Source of the DNA: Pseudomonadota bacterium
GTDB lineage: Bacteria > Pseudomonadota > Alphaproteobacteria > Rhizobiales > Methylopilaceae
Direction of reading: 5' to 3'
DNA: 21,451 bases
Assembly: GCA_023430145.1 (NCBI GenBank)
Contig: JAEZCD010000099.1
Coordinates: 1-21,451, forward strand
Both the position numbers and the translations under genes were made by a program. Shown piece after piece: positions 14,727 to 21,384 of the stretch (the stretch's first letter is position 1; each line of letters begins with the position of its first letter). The notes beneath the pieces were generated by a model, which was not told the DNA's origin, made no database searches, and saw only the letters and a list, made by a program, of their open reading frames with translations.

Positions 14727-14827
14727 TGGGAACGACTGTGCCACGAAAGTTGCCCCATGAAACGGCCCGCGGCCGGTGAGCTTGGTCGCGCCGGCGACCG
14801 CTCTCCCGGCCGTCGGCGCATTTTTTT
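14727..14827 (+). ncRNA. Candidate small RNA of about 100 nt
   Basis: No plus-strand gene exists between 13973 and this point, yet a strong intrinsic terminator closes it. With the promoter candidate at 14691-14719, the transcript would start near 14727 and end at the T-run. No open frame ends before the terminator: the only ATG (14757) reads through it. The terminator loop is C/U-rich (CUCUCC), a feature seen in loops of rhizobial regulatory RNAs that pair with ribosome binding sites. I do not recognise a named RNA family. The remaining gap 14554-14919 holds no gene. Confidence 0.4.
14788..14827 (+). terminator. Strong intrinsic terminator without an upstream plus-strand gene
   Basis: A 13-bp stem (14788-14800 with 14807-14819) has one G-T pair and one A-C mismatch and a 6-nt loop, followed by A and seven T (14821-14827). 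The T-run is on the plus strand only, so it cannot be a classical terminator for the minus-strand gene at 14920-15102. Confidence 0.8.
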
Positions 14828-14919
14828 CGACTTCGCGCCGGTTCCAGGAGCGCCCTGCCCCCCTCGGTCGGATGAAAGCCGGCGCCGTTCGTGAGACAAG
14901 GCTTCGCCTGCTGCGCCGC

Positions 14920-15102
14920 TCACCTGGCCTGTCGAAGGCCCTGATGGGTGGTGTTCTGCTTGATGTTGCCGTGCCTTCCCTGCTGCTCGAGGTTCGGGGC
15001 CGGATCGCGGTCCTTGCTGGTGTCGGTCGGGACGGTGGCCTTGTCCTCGGGTGCCTTGTCGCTGCGGTTCTGCGGCGGCACGGGCGGTGGGCGGGTCGTC
15101 AT
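14920..15102 (-). CDS. Small conserved-looking hydrophilic protein
   Basis: 60 aa, charged, with no membrane segment or signal. It ends with NLEQQGRHGNIKQNTTHQG then LRQAR. I recall the ending 'GNIKQNTTxQG..QxR' from short uncharacterised proteins of Hyphomicrobiales, which supports a real gene. GAGGAG lies 7 nt before the ATG at 15102. Composition (Pro, Gln, Asn, Asp, Lys) suggests a disordered protein. Function unknown. Confidence 0.7.
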   Translation of the reverse strand: MTTRPPPVPPQNRSDKAPEDKATVPTDTSKDRDPAPNLEQQGRHGNIKQNTTHQGLRQAR

Positions 15103-15385
15103 CGCATCGCTCCTCGTCGTTCACGTGCTCGCTGGGCAACGGCATGGCGGGCGCCAAGGTTCCAGCCCAGCGGCGGGGGCGCGTCGTCGCATCGTCGACG
15201 CGGCGGCGACTTCCGCCGCAAAATGCGGTATGATGACAGCCGGCGGAGCGTTGAATCGCTCGCCTCCCCAGAGTTCTGGTCAAGAAGCGAGTGGTCGGGT
15301 GGGAATCGGGACGAAGACGGATCCGGGCGCGCACCTCGGCGCGGGCGAGCCGAACCAAGTATTCGGCACCGAAGGCATCAAGCCG

Positions 15386-16126
15386 ATGGGCGAGGAGAGC
15401 GCCACGAAGCGCTTCTTCATGTCGATCGTCGCCTGGGCCGAGCGGTTGAACTTGAAATATTCCAAAGTGGGTAATCCGCCCATCTATGCCCGGTCGACCT
15501 TCCCGTGGGTCGCCGAGATCGAGCGCGAATGGGGGGCGATCCGCACCGAGCTCGACCGCGTGCTCGTCCGGCAGGGCGATCTGCCGAGCTTCCAGGACAT
15601 CTCCGCCGACGTCGCCACCATCAGCAACGACACCCGCTGGAAGACCTTCCTGCTCTGCGGCTACGGCCTGACCTCGGACCACAACATCGCCGCCTGCCCG
15701 CAGACCTGGCGGATCGTGCAGAAGATTCCCGGCTTGAAGACCGCCATGTTCTCGATCTTCGAGCCCGGCAAGCATCTGCCGGCGCATCGCGGGCCCTACA
15801 ACGGCGTGCTGCGGCTGCATCTCGGCCTGATCGTGCCCGAGCCGCGCGAGAAGATCGCCATCCGCGTCGACAAGGAGATCTATCACTGGCGCGAGGGCGA
15901 GGCGGTCGTGTTCGACGACGCCTACGAGCACGAGGCCTGGAACTACTCCGACGAGACGCGTGTCGTCCTGTTCGTCGATTTCGTCAAGCCGCTCCGCTTC
16001 CCGGCGAGCTTCGTCAACTGGGCGCTGCTGAACATGGCGGTGTTCACGCCCTTCATCCGCGAGGGCTTCGAGAACCAGAAGAAGTGGGAAGAGAAGTTTT
16101 ACGGCCCCGGCGGCAAGAAGCGTTAG
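15386..16126 (+). CDS. Aspartyl/asparaginyl beta-hydroxylase family dioxygenase (LpxO-like)
   Basis: 246 aa Fe(II)/2-oxoglutarate oxygenase. Iron ligands are visible as His134 in PAHRGPYNG and His182 in DDAYEHEAWN; Arg143 (RLHLGL) and Arg192 (RVVLFVDF) suit 2-oxoglutarate binding. MFSIFEPGKHLPAHRGPY is the typical family block. Relatives hydroxylate Asp/Asn in proteins or, as LpxO, the 2-position of lipid A acyl chains; with hydrophobic stretches near both ends a lipid A role is possible but unproven. The start is uncertain: Met 15386 has GAAGG 10-14 nt upstream, Met 15419 and a GTG at 15299 are alternatives. TATGAT (15229-15234), just after a 5-bp hairpin, may be part of the promoter. Confidence 0.85.
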   Translation: MGEESATKRFFMSIVAWAERLNLKYSKVGNPPIYARSTFPWVAEIEREWGAIRTELDRVLVRQGDLPSFQDISADVATISNDTRWKTFLLCGYGLTSDHNIAACPQTWRIVQKIPGLKTAMFSIFEPGKHLPAHRGPYNGVLRLHLGLIVPEPREKIAIRVDKEIYHWREGEAVVFDDAYEHEAWNYSDETRVVLFVDFVKPLRFPASFVNWALLNMAVFTPFIREGFENQKKWEEKFYGPGGKKR

Positions 16127-16203
16127 GCGCCGCGCGACCGCCCCGCCTTCCCTCGGACGAGTGCTCAGGCCTGGCGGCGGTCCCGGAGCCGTTCCCTGGT
16201 CAT

Positions 16204-16220
16204 CCTGCGCCCGCCGCAGG
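16204..16220. terminator. Hairpin downstream of the hydroxylase gene
   Basis: CCTGCG and CGCAGG form a 6-bp stem with a 5-nt loop, 77 bp after the stop and preceded by GTCAT. It resembles the REP-like hairpin at 8591-8613. No T-run, so assignment as a terminator is weak. Confidence 0.3.
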
Positions 16221-16264
16221 GCAGCCGTGCGTGCCCGCCCGGGCTCGCGGCCAACGCTTTGAAA

Positions 16265-16300
16265 TTAGCGAATTTTTAACCATGAGCGGCTAGCTAAAAT
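16265..16300 (+). promoter_or_regulatory. CtrA-like box and promoter upstream of the first barrel gene
   Basis: TTAG-N7-TTAACCAT (16265-16283) matches the CtrA full site TTAA-N7-TTAACCAT with one mismatch. Eleven bases after TTAACC comes GCTAAAAT (16293-16300), matching the alphaproteobacterial -10 consensus GCTANAWC at 7 of 8 bases. CtrA, the cell-cycle regulator of alphaproteobacteria, would cover the -35 here. In Brucella, CtrA is known to affect outer-membrane protein genes. Confidence 0.55.
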
Positions 16301-16345
16301 TGTCGGTTGCGGAGCCGATGTGGCTCGGTCGCTACAGAATTCCAA

Positions 16346-16375
16346 GTCCCGGGGGCATAGGGTCGAGCCCGGGAC
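16346..16375 (+). promoter_or_regulatory. Leader hairpin of the first barrel mRNA
   Basis: GTCCCGGG and CCCGGGAC form a perfect 8-bp stem with a 14-nt loop, in the roughly 120-nt leader. A smaller 5-bp stem (GAGCC with GGCTC) lies near 16312-16326. Such leaders often stabilise outer-membrane protein mRNA. No gene is seen in 16127-16428. Confidence 0.4.
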
Positions 16376-16428
16376 GGAGGGCCGCGCGTAACGGGGGCCC
16401 TCTCCTGCATTGGAGAAAGAAGGGTACC

Positions 16429-17106
16429 ATGAAGCACCATTTGCTGGCCGGCGCCGCCGCGCTGGCGCTGCTCGCCGGCGGCACGGCCGTGGCGAGCGCG
16501 GCCGATCTGCCGCCGGCTCCGGCATACGAGGTGCCGATGATCGCCGCTGCGCCCGCGGTCTACGACTGGACCGGCTTCTACGCCGGCGTGCATCTTGGCT
16601 ACGGCTGGGGTGACTTCACCGGCCATGGCGGGCACGAGGTCGACGGCATTCTCGGCGGCGGCCAGGTCGGCGCCAACTGGCAGTTCGACCAGTTCGTGCT
16701 CGGCTTCGAGACCGACATCGCGGGCACCGACATCGACGGCAACAGCCACCAGAACAAGACCGGCAAGAAGGTCGAGCACACCGTCAACTTCTTTGGCACG
16801 GTGCGCGGCCGCGCCGGTTTCGCCTTCGACCGCTTCCTCGTCTACGGCACCGGCGGTTTCGCCTATGCCGACATCGACAAGCGGATCCATGGCGGCAAGA
16901 ACCAGAACGACTGGCGCTGGGGCTGGACCGCCGGCGGCGGCGTCGAATATGCCGTCACCGACAACATCACCATGCGGCTCGAATATCTCTACGCCGACCT
17001 CGGCGAGGACAATGGCGGCAACAACAAGAACAAGAAGAAGAACAAGAACTTCAAGTACGATTACGATCAGAGCCTCGTCCGCGCCGGCGTGAACTACAAG
17101 TTCTGA
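16429..17106 (+). CDS. Outer-membrane beta-barrel protein (Omp31/Omp25 type)
   Basis: 225 aa. Signal peptide at 1-24 (hydrophobic 5-20, ASA|AD), Pro-rich linker, then an eight-stranded small barrel starting with DWTGFYAGVHLGYGWGD (46-62). Further signatures: GQVGANWQFDQFVLGFETDI, GTVRGRAGFAFDRFLVYGTG (123-142), MRLEYLYADLG (182-192), and a terminal Phe225 as assembly signal. Residues 198-207 are a Lys/Asn run in the loop before the last strand, unusual for the family and a likely surface-exposed basic patch. GGAG and AAGGG precede the ATG. It is related to the barrel at 18231-18905. Confidence 0.93.
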   Translation: MKHHLLAGAAALALLAGGTAVASAADLPPAPAYEVPMIAAAPAVYDWTGFYAGVHLGYGWGDFTGHGGHEVDGILGGGQVGANWQFDQFVLGFETDIAGTDIDGNSHQNKTGKKVEHTVNFFGTVRGRAGFAFDRFLVYGTGGFAYADIDKRIHGGKNQNDWRWGWTAGGGVEYAVTDNITMRLEYLYADLGEDNGGNNKNKKKNKNFKYDYDQSLVRAGVNYKF

Positions 17107-17135
17107 TCCTTCCGACTTCTACGGGGGCACTGCAG

Positions 17136-17165
17136 AAAGCCCCGGCCGCGAGGCCGGGGCTTTTT
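17136..17165 (+). terminator. Intrinsic terminator of the first barrel gene
   Basis: A perfect 11-12-bp GC-rich stem (17136-17147 with 17152-17163) with GCGA loop runs into a T-run (17161-17165). It begins 30 bp after the stop. A textbook intrinsic terminator, so the gene is probably a single unit. Confidence 0.92.
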
Positions 17166-17276
17166 GTTTGTGGCTGCTTGGTTTGAGTAGGAAGGGACCG
17201 TACGAACGAGCCGCACGAGGCCGTAGCCTGCATCCGTACGTTGTATTATGATAAGTGCGCAACGGAGTCGGCAACG

Positions 17277-18053
17277 ATGCGAGCGCACGGTCTAATGCTG
17301 GTGATTTTGGCAGTCCTGGCCGTCGTGCCGTCCGCCGCGGGCGCGCGCGATATGAAATTGACAATCTATGATGACGGTCGGTCCTGCCCAGGAGGCTGTG
17401 ACGCGCACGTCGTCATCAACGCAGCCGACAATGGCACGCGCTACGCGTTTCGACCTGATGCGCAGCGGAATGACCCGCGCCCATGCATCAATGGCCAGAC
17501 CTGCCGGATCTGCTTTGGGGAGGATGACACCAGCTGCATGACCGTTCTGTACCGCGGCGCTGGGCCCCCCGTCGGCACGTTCGACTTCACTCCGGCTTTC
17601 TATGATCGGACTTGCCCAGAGGCCGACCTCCCAAAGGCGCTCCGCGAGCAATGTACAAGCCTCGACCGCGCAACGAATAAGCGCGGCTACAGTACCGCGA
17701 TCAATTGCATCGCCAATCCGACTCACACGCGTTGCACAGAAATCATCGCGAACGCCACCGCACGTTATCAGGCGGATCGCTTGAAGCGCGACCAATGTCT
17801 GTCACTCGGTGAAGCAAAGTACAATGCACGGCAGTCAGACCCCAAAGAACGCCGCTCCAATGCTTGCAATTATTCTCAAGCGCGTCTCGGTGGGCCCAAC
17901 TCGAAGGGCATCCGGTGGCGACTGCTGCTTCCGGCAGCATGTCGGGAGGGAACGTTCGCCGGTCGCCATGGATTGGATTGCTGCTCGTCGAACGCTAGAT
18001 TCGCAGCGAGTGTTCATCCCGAGTGTTCGGCCTACTTTCCAGCCTTGAACTGA
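17277..18053 (+). CDS. Secreted cysteine-rich protein, unknown function
   Basis: 258 aa. Signal peptide MRAHGLMLVILAVLAVVPSA with cleavage near 23. The mature part has 16 Cys: 37, 41, 70, 76, 79, 87, 113, 126, 144, 153, 174, 197, 222, 235, 236 and 250, an even number consistent with many disulfides in the periplasm or outside. Notable segments: DGRSCPGGCDAHVVIN, CRICFGEDDTSCMTVLYRG, GGPNSKGIRWRLLLPAACR, HGLDCCSS. I recall related uncharacterised rhizobial proteins but no function. It shows no catalytic signature. The codon pattern is less GC-rich than neighbours. The start at 17277 is chosen for the signal peptide and GGAG 9 nt upstream. Confidence 0.75.
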   Translation: MRAHGLMLVILAVLAVVPSAAGARDMKLTIYDDGRSCPGGCDAHVVINAADNGTRYAFRPDAQRNDPRPCINGQTCRICFGEDDTSCMTVLYRGAGPPVGTFDFTPAFYDRTCPEADLPKALREQCTSLDRATNKRGYSTAINCIANPTHTRCTEIIANATARYQADRLKRDQCLSLGEAKYNARQSDPKERRSNACNYSQARLGGPNSKGIRWRLLLPAACREGTFAGRHGLDCCSSNARFAASVHPECSAYFPALN

Positions 18054-18059
18054 AGCCAA

Positions 18060-18096
18060 CCGGCGCGAACGCCGGCGTGGGGCGCTCCCGCCCCAC
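18060..18096 (+). terminator. Twin hairpins after the cysteine-rich gene
   Basis: A 6-bp stem with CGAA loop (18060-18075) is directly followed by an 8-bp stem with CTCC loop (18077-18096), 6 bp after the stop. There is no T-run. Likely a 3' end. Confidence 0.5.
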
Positions 18097-18230
18097 ACCT
18101 CCCCCTCGGAAGCCTCGGAAAGGGCGCATTTCCAGCCATCCTCCTTACCCCGGATTTACCTTTCTAAAACGTCTCTCGCCGACAGTCTGCGCCGAGCTGA
18201 CCTGTGTTGCGTGAAGGAGGTCGCGGGCTC

Positions 18231-18905
18231 ATGATTCGACTGCGTGCCGGACTGAAGCGTGGACGCGTCGGCGCCCTCGTCGGCGCCGCCCTCGCCGCCT
18301 CGGCCGCCAGCGCTGCCGATGTCGATCCCTACGGCTATGGCGGCGGCCAGGTGTCCGCTGGCGGCCCGGCCTACGAGCCGGTGCCGGCGATCGCCACGCC
18401 CTGGAACTGGACCGGGCCCTACGTCGGCGGCACGCTCGGCTATGCCTGGGGCGAGGCCTCGCATGGCGGCGATCTCACCGGCTCCATCGGCGGCGTGACG
18501 GCCGGCATCAGCGGCCAGAGCGGCGCCATCGTGTTCGGCGCAGAGACCGACTTCAACTTTTCGGGACTCGACGGCCGCTCCGGCCGCAAGCACTTCAGCT
18601 CCGACTTCATCGGCACGGTACGGGGCCGCATCGGCTACGCCTTCGACCGCTTCGTCGCCTACGGCACCGGCGGCTTCGCCTATGGTACGGGCGAGCTGTC
18701 GGGCAACCGCGGCAGCTCGGAGCGGACGCATTTCGGCTGGACGGCCGGCTTCGGCATCGAGGCGATGCTCGCCGCCGGATTCAGCGCCAAGGTCGAGTAC
18801 CTGTATGTCGATCTCGACAAGCAGCGCTATCGCCTCGGCGGCAATCCGGTGCCGGTCGACGTGTCGGCCAGCCTGATCCGCTTCGGACTAAACTACCACT
18901 TCTGA
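18231..18905 (+). CDS. Outer-membrane beta-barrel protein, second copy type
   Basis: 224 aa. Signal peptide at 1-29 (SAASA|AD), then a Tyr/Gly/Pro-rich linker. The barrel starts NWTGPYVGGTLGYAWGE (59-75), parallel to the barrel at 16429, and shares GTVRGRIGYAFDRFVAYGTG (128-147), GWTAGFGIE, KVEYLYVDLD and a terminal NYHF. The two are clear paralogues, but diverged. It lacks the Lys/Asn loop. AAGGAGGT about 10 nt before the ATG fixes the start. A weak promoter candidate is TTACCCC (18145-18151) with TCTAAAAC (18163-18170). Confidence 0.92.
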   Translation: MIRLRAGLKRGRVGALVGAALAASAASAADVDPYGYGGGQVSAGGPAYEPVPAIATPWNWTGPYVGGTLGYAWGEASHGGDLTGSIGGVTAGISGQSGAIVFGAETDFNFSGLDGRSGRKHFSSDFIGTVRGRIGYAFDRFVAYGTGGFAYGTGELSGNRGSSERTHFGWTAGFGIEAMLAAGFSAKVEYLYVDLDKQRYRLGGNPVPVDVSASLIRFGLNYHF

Positions 18906-18927
18906 TCGCGGCCCGGCCGGCCGAGCG

Positions 18928-19140
18928 TCACTCGGGAACGAGATTGACCGCCTTCGGCCCCTTGCCCATCCGGTCCGGCTCGACGTCGAAGGCGACCCGC
19001 TGTCCCTCCGAGAGCGTCGTCAGGCCGGAGCGTGTGACCGCCGAGACGTGAACGAATATGTCGCGGCCACCATCGTCGGGCTGGATGAAGCCGTATCCCT
19101 TCTCGGCGTTGAAGAACTTCACCGTACCGCGCTGCGCCAT
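18928..19140 (-). CDS. Cold shock protein, CspA family
   Basis: 70 aa single cold-shock domain that binds single-stranded RNA and DNA, typically as an RNA chaperone. RNP1 is KGYGFIQ (14-20), RNP2 is DIFVHVSA (27-34). The start MAQRGTVKFFNAEKG is typical. The GGGGGA ribosome site lies directly after a GC-rich palindrome in the leader. The gene converges on the second barrel gene with only 22 bp between stops. Whether it is cold-induced cannot be told. Confidence 0.96.
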   Translation of the reverse strand: MAQRGTVKFFNAEKGYGFIQPDDGGRDIFVHVSAVTRSGLTTLSEGQRVAFDVEPDRMGKGPKAVNLVPE

Positions 19141-19154
19141 CGACAGATCCCCCG

Positions 19155-19172
19155 CGGGCCGCGCGCGGCCCG
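19155..19172 (-). promoter_or_regulatory. GC-rich palindrome in the csp leader
   Basis: A perfect 18-bp palindrome of C and G abuts the GGGGGA ribosome binding site. In mRNA it would form a tight hairpin or, alternatively, its GGCCC arm could pair with the ribosome site. Csp leaders of other bacteria are known to refold with temperature. Confidence 0.4.
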
Positions 19173-19241
19173 TATGCGAAAATTCGCCTTCCCCTGTCCT
19201 GCCGGCATGAGACCCGTCGCCCGCAGAGCATACCTGTTTGA

Positions 19242-19271
19242 ATTAAACGTCGGAGCGTGGCCGCTTTGCAA
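19242..19271 (-). promoter_or_regulatory. Candidate csp promoter
   Basis: On the minus strand TTGCAA (19266-19271), 18 bp, TTTAAT (19242-19247). The leader would be about 95 nt, usual for csp genes. The -35 lies directly next to the rlmJ stop. Confidence 0.4.
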
Positions 19272-19273
19272 GG

Positions 19274-20137
19274 TCAAAGCTGAGGCTCGGCCTCGGCCGT
19301 GATCCGATCGAGGCGCCCGCGGGCGCCCTCGCCCTCGCCGAGCCGTTCGGCGAGCGCCGGCAGCAGCAGCTTCAGATCGGCCTCGAGCGTCCAGGGCGGG
19401 TTGACGAGGATCAGCCCGGCGCCGTTCAGCCGCTCGCGATCGCGCGGCCGCCGCAGATAGAGCTCGGCGCGCAGGATGCGCGGAATGCCGAGGCCGCGCA
19501 GGTCCCTGCCGAACGCCTCCGTCGCGAGCACGTCCTTGATCGGGTACCAGAGCATGTAGGTGCCGGTGGCCCACTTGCGGTGGGCGGTCGCGAGGCCCTC
19601 GCGCAGGCGTGAGAATTCGCCGGGCTCCTCGAAGGGCGGATCGACGAGGACGAGGCCGCGCCGCTCCTTCGGCGGCAGGAAGGCGCCGAGCGCCGTCCAG
19701 CCGTCCCGCTCGACGACGCGGACGCGCGCGTCGCTGCCGAAGCGGTAGCGCAGGGCCGCGGCCTCCTCGGGATGCTTCTCGACGAGCAGCAGCCGGTCCT
19801 CTTGGCGGGCGAGCGCGCGGACGATCTCCGGCGAGCCCGGATAGAGGCGCAGCGTCCGCTCCGGGTCGACCCGCGCCAGCGCCCGGCGATAGGGCTCCAG
19901 CACCGCCTCCGCGGCCGGCGCGAGCGCCTCGTCGTGGAGCCGGCCGATGCCGCCGCGCCACTCCCCGGTGCGCTGCGCGGCCTCGGAGGAAAGGTCGTAG
20001 ACACCGGCGCCGGCATGCGTGTCGAGATAGCGCAACGGCGCCGGCTTCAGGCCGAGATGGGCGACGATGCGGGCCAGCACGGCATGCTTCAGCACATCGG
20101 CGAAATTGCCGGCGTGGAAGGCGTGCCGATAGTTCAC
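19274..20137 (-). CDS. rlmJ: 23S rRNA (adenine(2030)-N6)-methyltransferase
   Basis: 287 aa; known RlmJ is about 280. It methylates A2030 of 23S rRNA with S-adenosylmethionine. Diagnostic N-terminus NYRHAFHAGNFADVLKH (2-18), SAM-binding LRYLDTHAGAGVYDL (35-49), and the catalytic DPPFE (166-170, DPPYE in many). GWTAL and LLVEKHPEE also match the family. It starts with GTG at 20137 and has only a weak ribosome site, 15 bp after the RNase T2 stop; translation may depend on coupling. Last gene of the operon. Confidence 0.95.
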   Translation of the reverse strand: MNYRHAFHAGNFADVLKHAVLARIVAHLGLKPAPLRYLDTHAGAGVYDLSSEAAQRTGEWRGGIGRLHDEALAPAAEAVLEPYRRALARVDPERTLRLYPGSPEIVRALARQEDRLLLVEKHPEEAAALRYRFGSDARVRVVERDGWTALGAFLPPKERRGLVLVDPPFEEPGEFSRLREGLATAHRKWATGTYMLWYPIKDVLATEAFGRDLRGLGIPRILRAELYLRRPRDRERLNGAGLILVNPPWTLEADLKLLLPALAERLGEGEGARGRLDRITAEAEPQL

Positions 20138-20152
20138 CGACCGGCGGACGCG

Positions 20153-20878
20153 TCAGGGATCGATGGCCGGCTCGGCCGACACCCCGCCGCTCCGCTCCGG
20201 CGGCATGACCACGGTGCGGCTGCGGCAGGCGCGGCCGTCGACCTCCGGGCAGGTGCGGAACTTCAGGTCCTTGTCGAGGCAGATGCGCACCTCGCGCAGC
20301 AGCCGCCGCTGGCAGGTGACGGCGAGCATGTCGGGCGCGAGGCCGGGATTTTCGGCGATGAAGGCCTGCTCCATCGCCTCCGGGCTCGTGACGAGGTCCT
20401 TATCGATGCCGACGAAGGCCGCCGGGATCTTCACCACCGCGCGGGCGAGCCGGACCTTGTCGAAATAGCCCTCCTGACCGAGGCCGGAGCAGGTGCCGTG
20501 CTTGTCCCACTGCTGGTAGACGAGCTGCCGGCTCGGCATGATGTCGAGCATCTTGTCGGCCATCGTCCGCGGCAGGTTCTGGCGCGTGCGGGAGCAGGAT
20601 TCCGGCCAGCCGCCGCGCTCGTATTGCGGCCAGAGGCCGTGCACCACGAAGGCGTAGGGCCGCGGCCCGGCGCATTGCTGCCGGGCGGCACGGCTGCCGC
20701 CGGCGTCCTCGCAGAAGCTCGGCGACCAGGAGAGGGCGAGCACCCAGAAGTCGAACTCGCCCGGCGTCGGCGGGTTCGCCTGCTGCGACGGGCCGGGCTG
20801 CGGCGCCGGCGGACGGCTCTGCGCGAGCGCCGGCGAGGCGGCCAGAACCAGCAGGAGCAGCCCGAGGAGGCGGCTCAC
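20153..20878 (-). CDS. Ribonuclease T2 family protein, exported
   Basis: 241 aa. Signal peptide at 1-19 (LLGLLLLVLAASPALA|Q), Pro/Gln-rich linker, then the T2 domain. Active-site segment CAS I is FVVHGLWPQY (77-86, His80); CAS II is QQWDKHGTC (122-130, Lys126 and His127). The Glu that usually precedes Trp in CAS II is Gln123 here. Eight Cys allow four disulfides. The enzyme cuts single-stranded RNA through 2',3'-cyclic phosphate in the periplasm. The GTG start at 20878 overlaps the upstream stop (GTGA), so the two genes are coupled. Confidence 0.93.
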   Translation of the reverse strand: MSRLLGLLLLVLAASPALAQSRPPAPQPGPSQQANPPTPGEFDFWVLALSWSPSFCEDAGGSRAARQQCAGPRPYAFVVHGLWPQYERGGWPESCSRTRQNLPRTMADKMLDIMPSRQLVYQQWDKHGTCSGLGQEGYFDKVRLARAVVKIPAAFVGIDKDLVTSPEAMEQAFIAENPGLAPDMLAVTCQRRLLREVRICLDKDLKFRTCPEVDGRACRSRTVVMPPERSGGVSAEPAIDP

Positions 20879-21357
20879 GGCTGCGCCATCTTGCAGCGCG
20901 GCGCGTAGGCGCGCAGCCGGTCGAGCCCGGTCACGCACCACTCGACGCCCCAGCCGAAGCCGGCCTCGCCGAGCCCCTCGCCGATAGAGTACCAGAGCGG
21001 CCGCATCTTGCCGTCGCTGACGAGCACGTCCGAGCGGCAGTAGCGGCGCGGCACGAATTCGAGCCCCCAGGGCATGAAGGCGACCTCCTTGGGGATCGTG
21101 AACGCCTTCAGCGTCAGCACCGGATCCCAGTAGAGGCTTTCGGTCTCGTCGAACTGCCAGGTGATGCGGCGCAGCACCCGGCCGTCGTCGCAGGGCGGCA
21201 GGTTGCCGGTGTATTTGCGCCACGGGCCATCCGGGCGCGGATACATCTTGTCGACCGGCGGCGGCTTGGTCGGCGGCGGCCCGTCATACTGGGCGAGCGC
21301 GCCGCCGAGGGGTGCGAGCACGAGCCCCGCCGCAACCACGATCCAGCTCACGCGCAT
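20875..21357 (-). CDS. Secreted protein of unknown function upstream of RNase T2
   Basis: 160 aa. Signal peptide MRVSWIVVAAGLVLAPLGGALA (about 1-22), a Pro-rich stretch (GPPPTKPPPVDKMYPRP), then a globular part with four Cys (56, 107, 141, 155), many aromatic residues and WYSIGEGLGEAGFGWGVEWC (122-141). No catalytic signature is seen. GGAGGG lies about 8 nt before the ATG at 21357. Overlap with the RNase gene by GTGA suggests a functional link, such as an exported partner or inhibitor, but this is inference. Confidence 0.75.
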   Translation of the reverse strand: MRVSWIVVAAGLVLAPLGGALAQYDGPPPTKPPPVDKMYPRPDGPWRKYTGNLPPCDDGRVLRRITWQFDETESLYWDPVLTLKAFTIPKEVAFMPWGLEFVPRRYCRSDVLVSDGKMRPLWYSIGEGLGEAGFGWGVEWCVTGLDRLRAYAPRCKMAQP

Positions 21358-21369
21358 ACTTCGTCCCTC

Positions 21370-21384
21370 CGTGCGAATCGCACG
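21370..21384 (-). promoter_or_regulatory. Dyad next to the ribosome site of the RNase T2 operon
   Basis: CGTGCG-AAT-CGCACG, a perfect 6-bp inverted repeat, touches the GGAGGG ribosome site 13 nt before the ATG. It may be an operator or an mRNA hairpin. The remaining bases to the window end show no gene. Confidence 0.4.

Noticed and set aside
14757..14890. Short plus-strand open frame from ATG at 14757
   Set aside because: It reads through the intrinsic terminator stem and T-run and has no ribosome site.
14675..15931. Long minus-strand open frame of 418 codons
   Set aside because: It lies antisense to the beta-hydroxylase, whose iron-binding motifs are clear, and its protein is Arg/Gly/Asp-rich low-complexity as expected from a GC-rich shadow frame.
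20153..21223. RNase T2 as a 356-residue protein with long N-terminal extension
   Set aside because: The extension is a shadow of the upstream 160-aa gene; a signal peptide begins at the GTG at 20878 with GTGA overlap.
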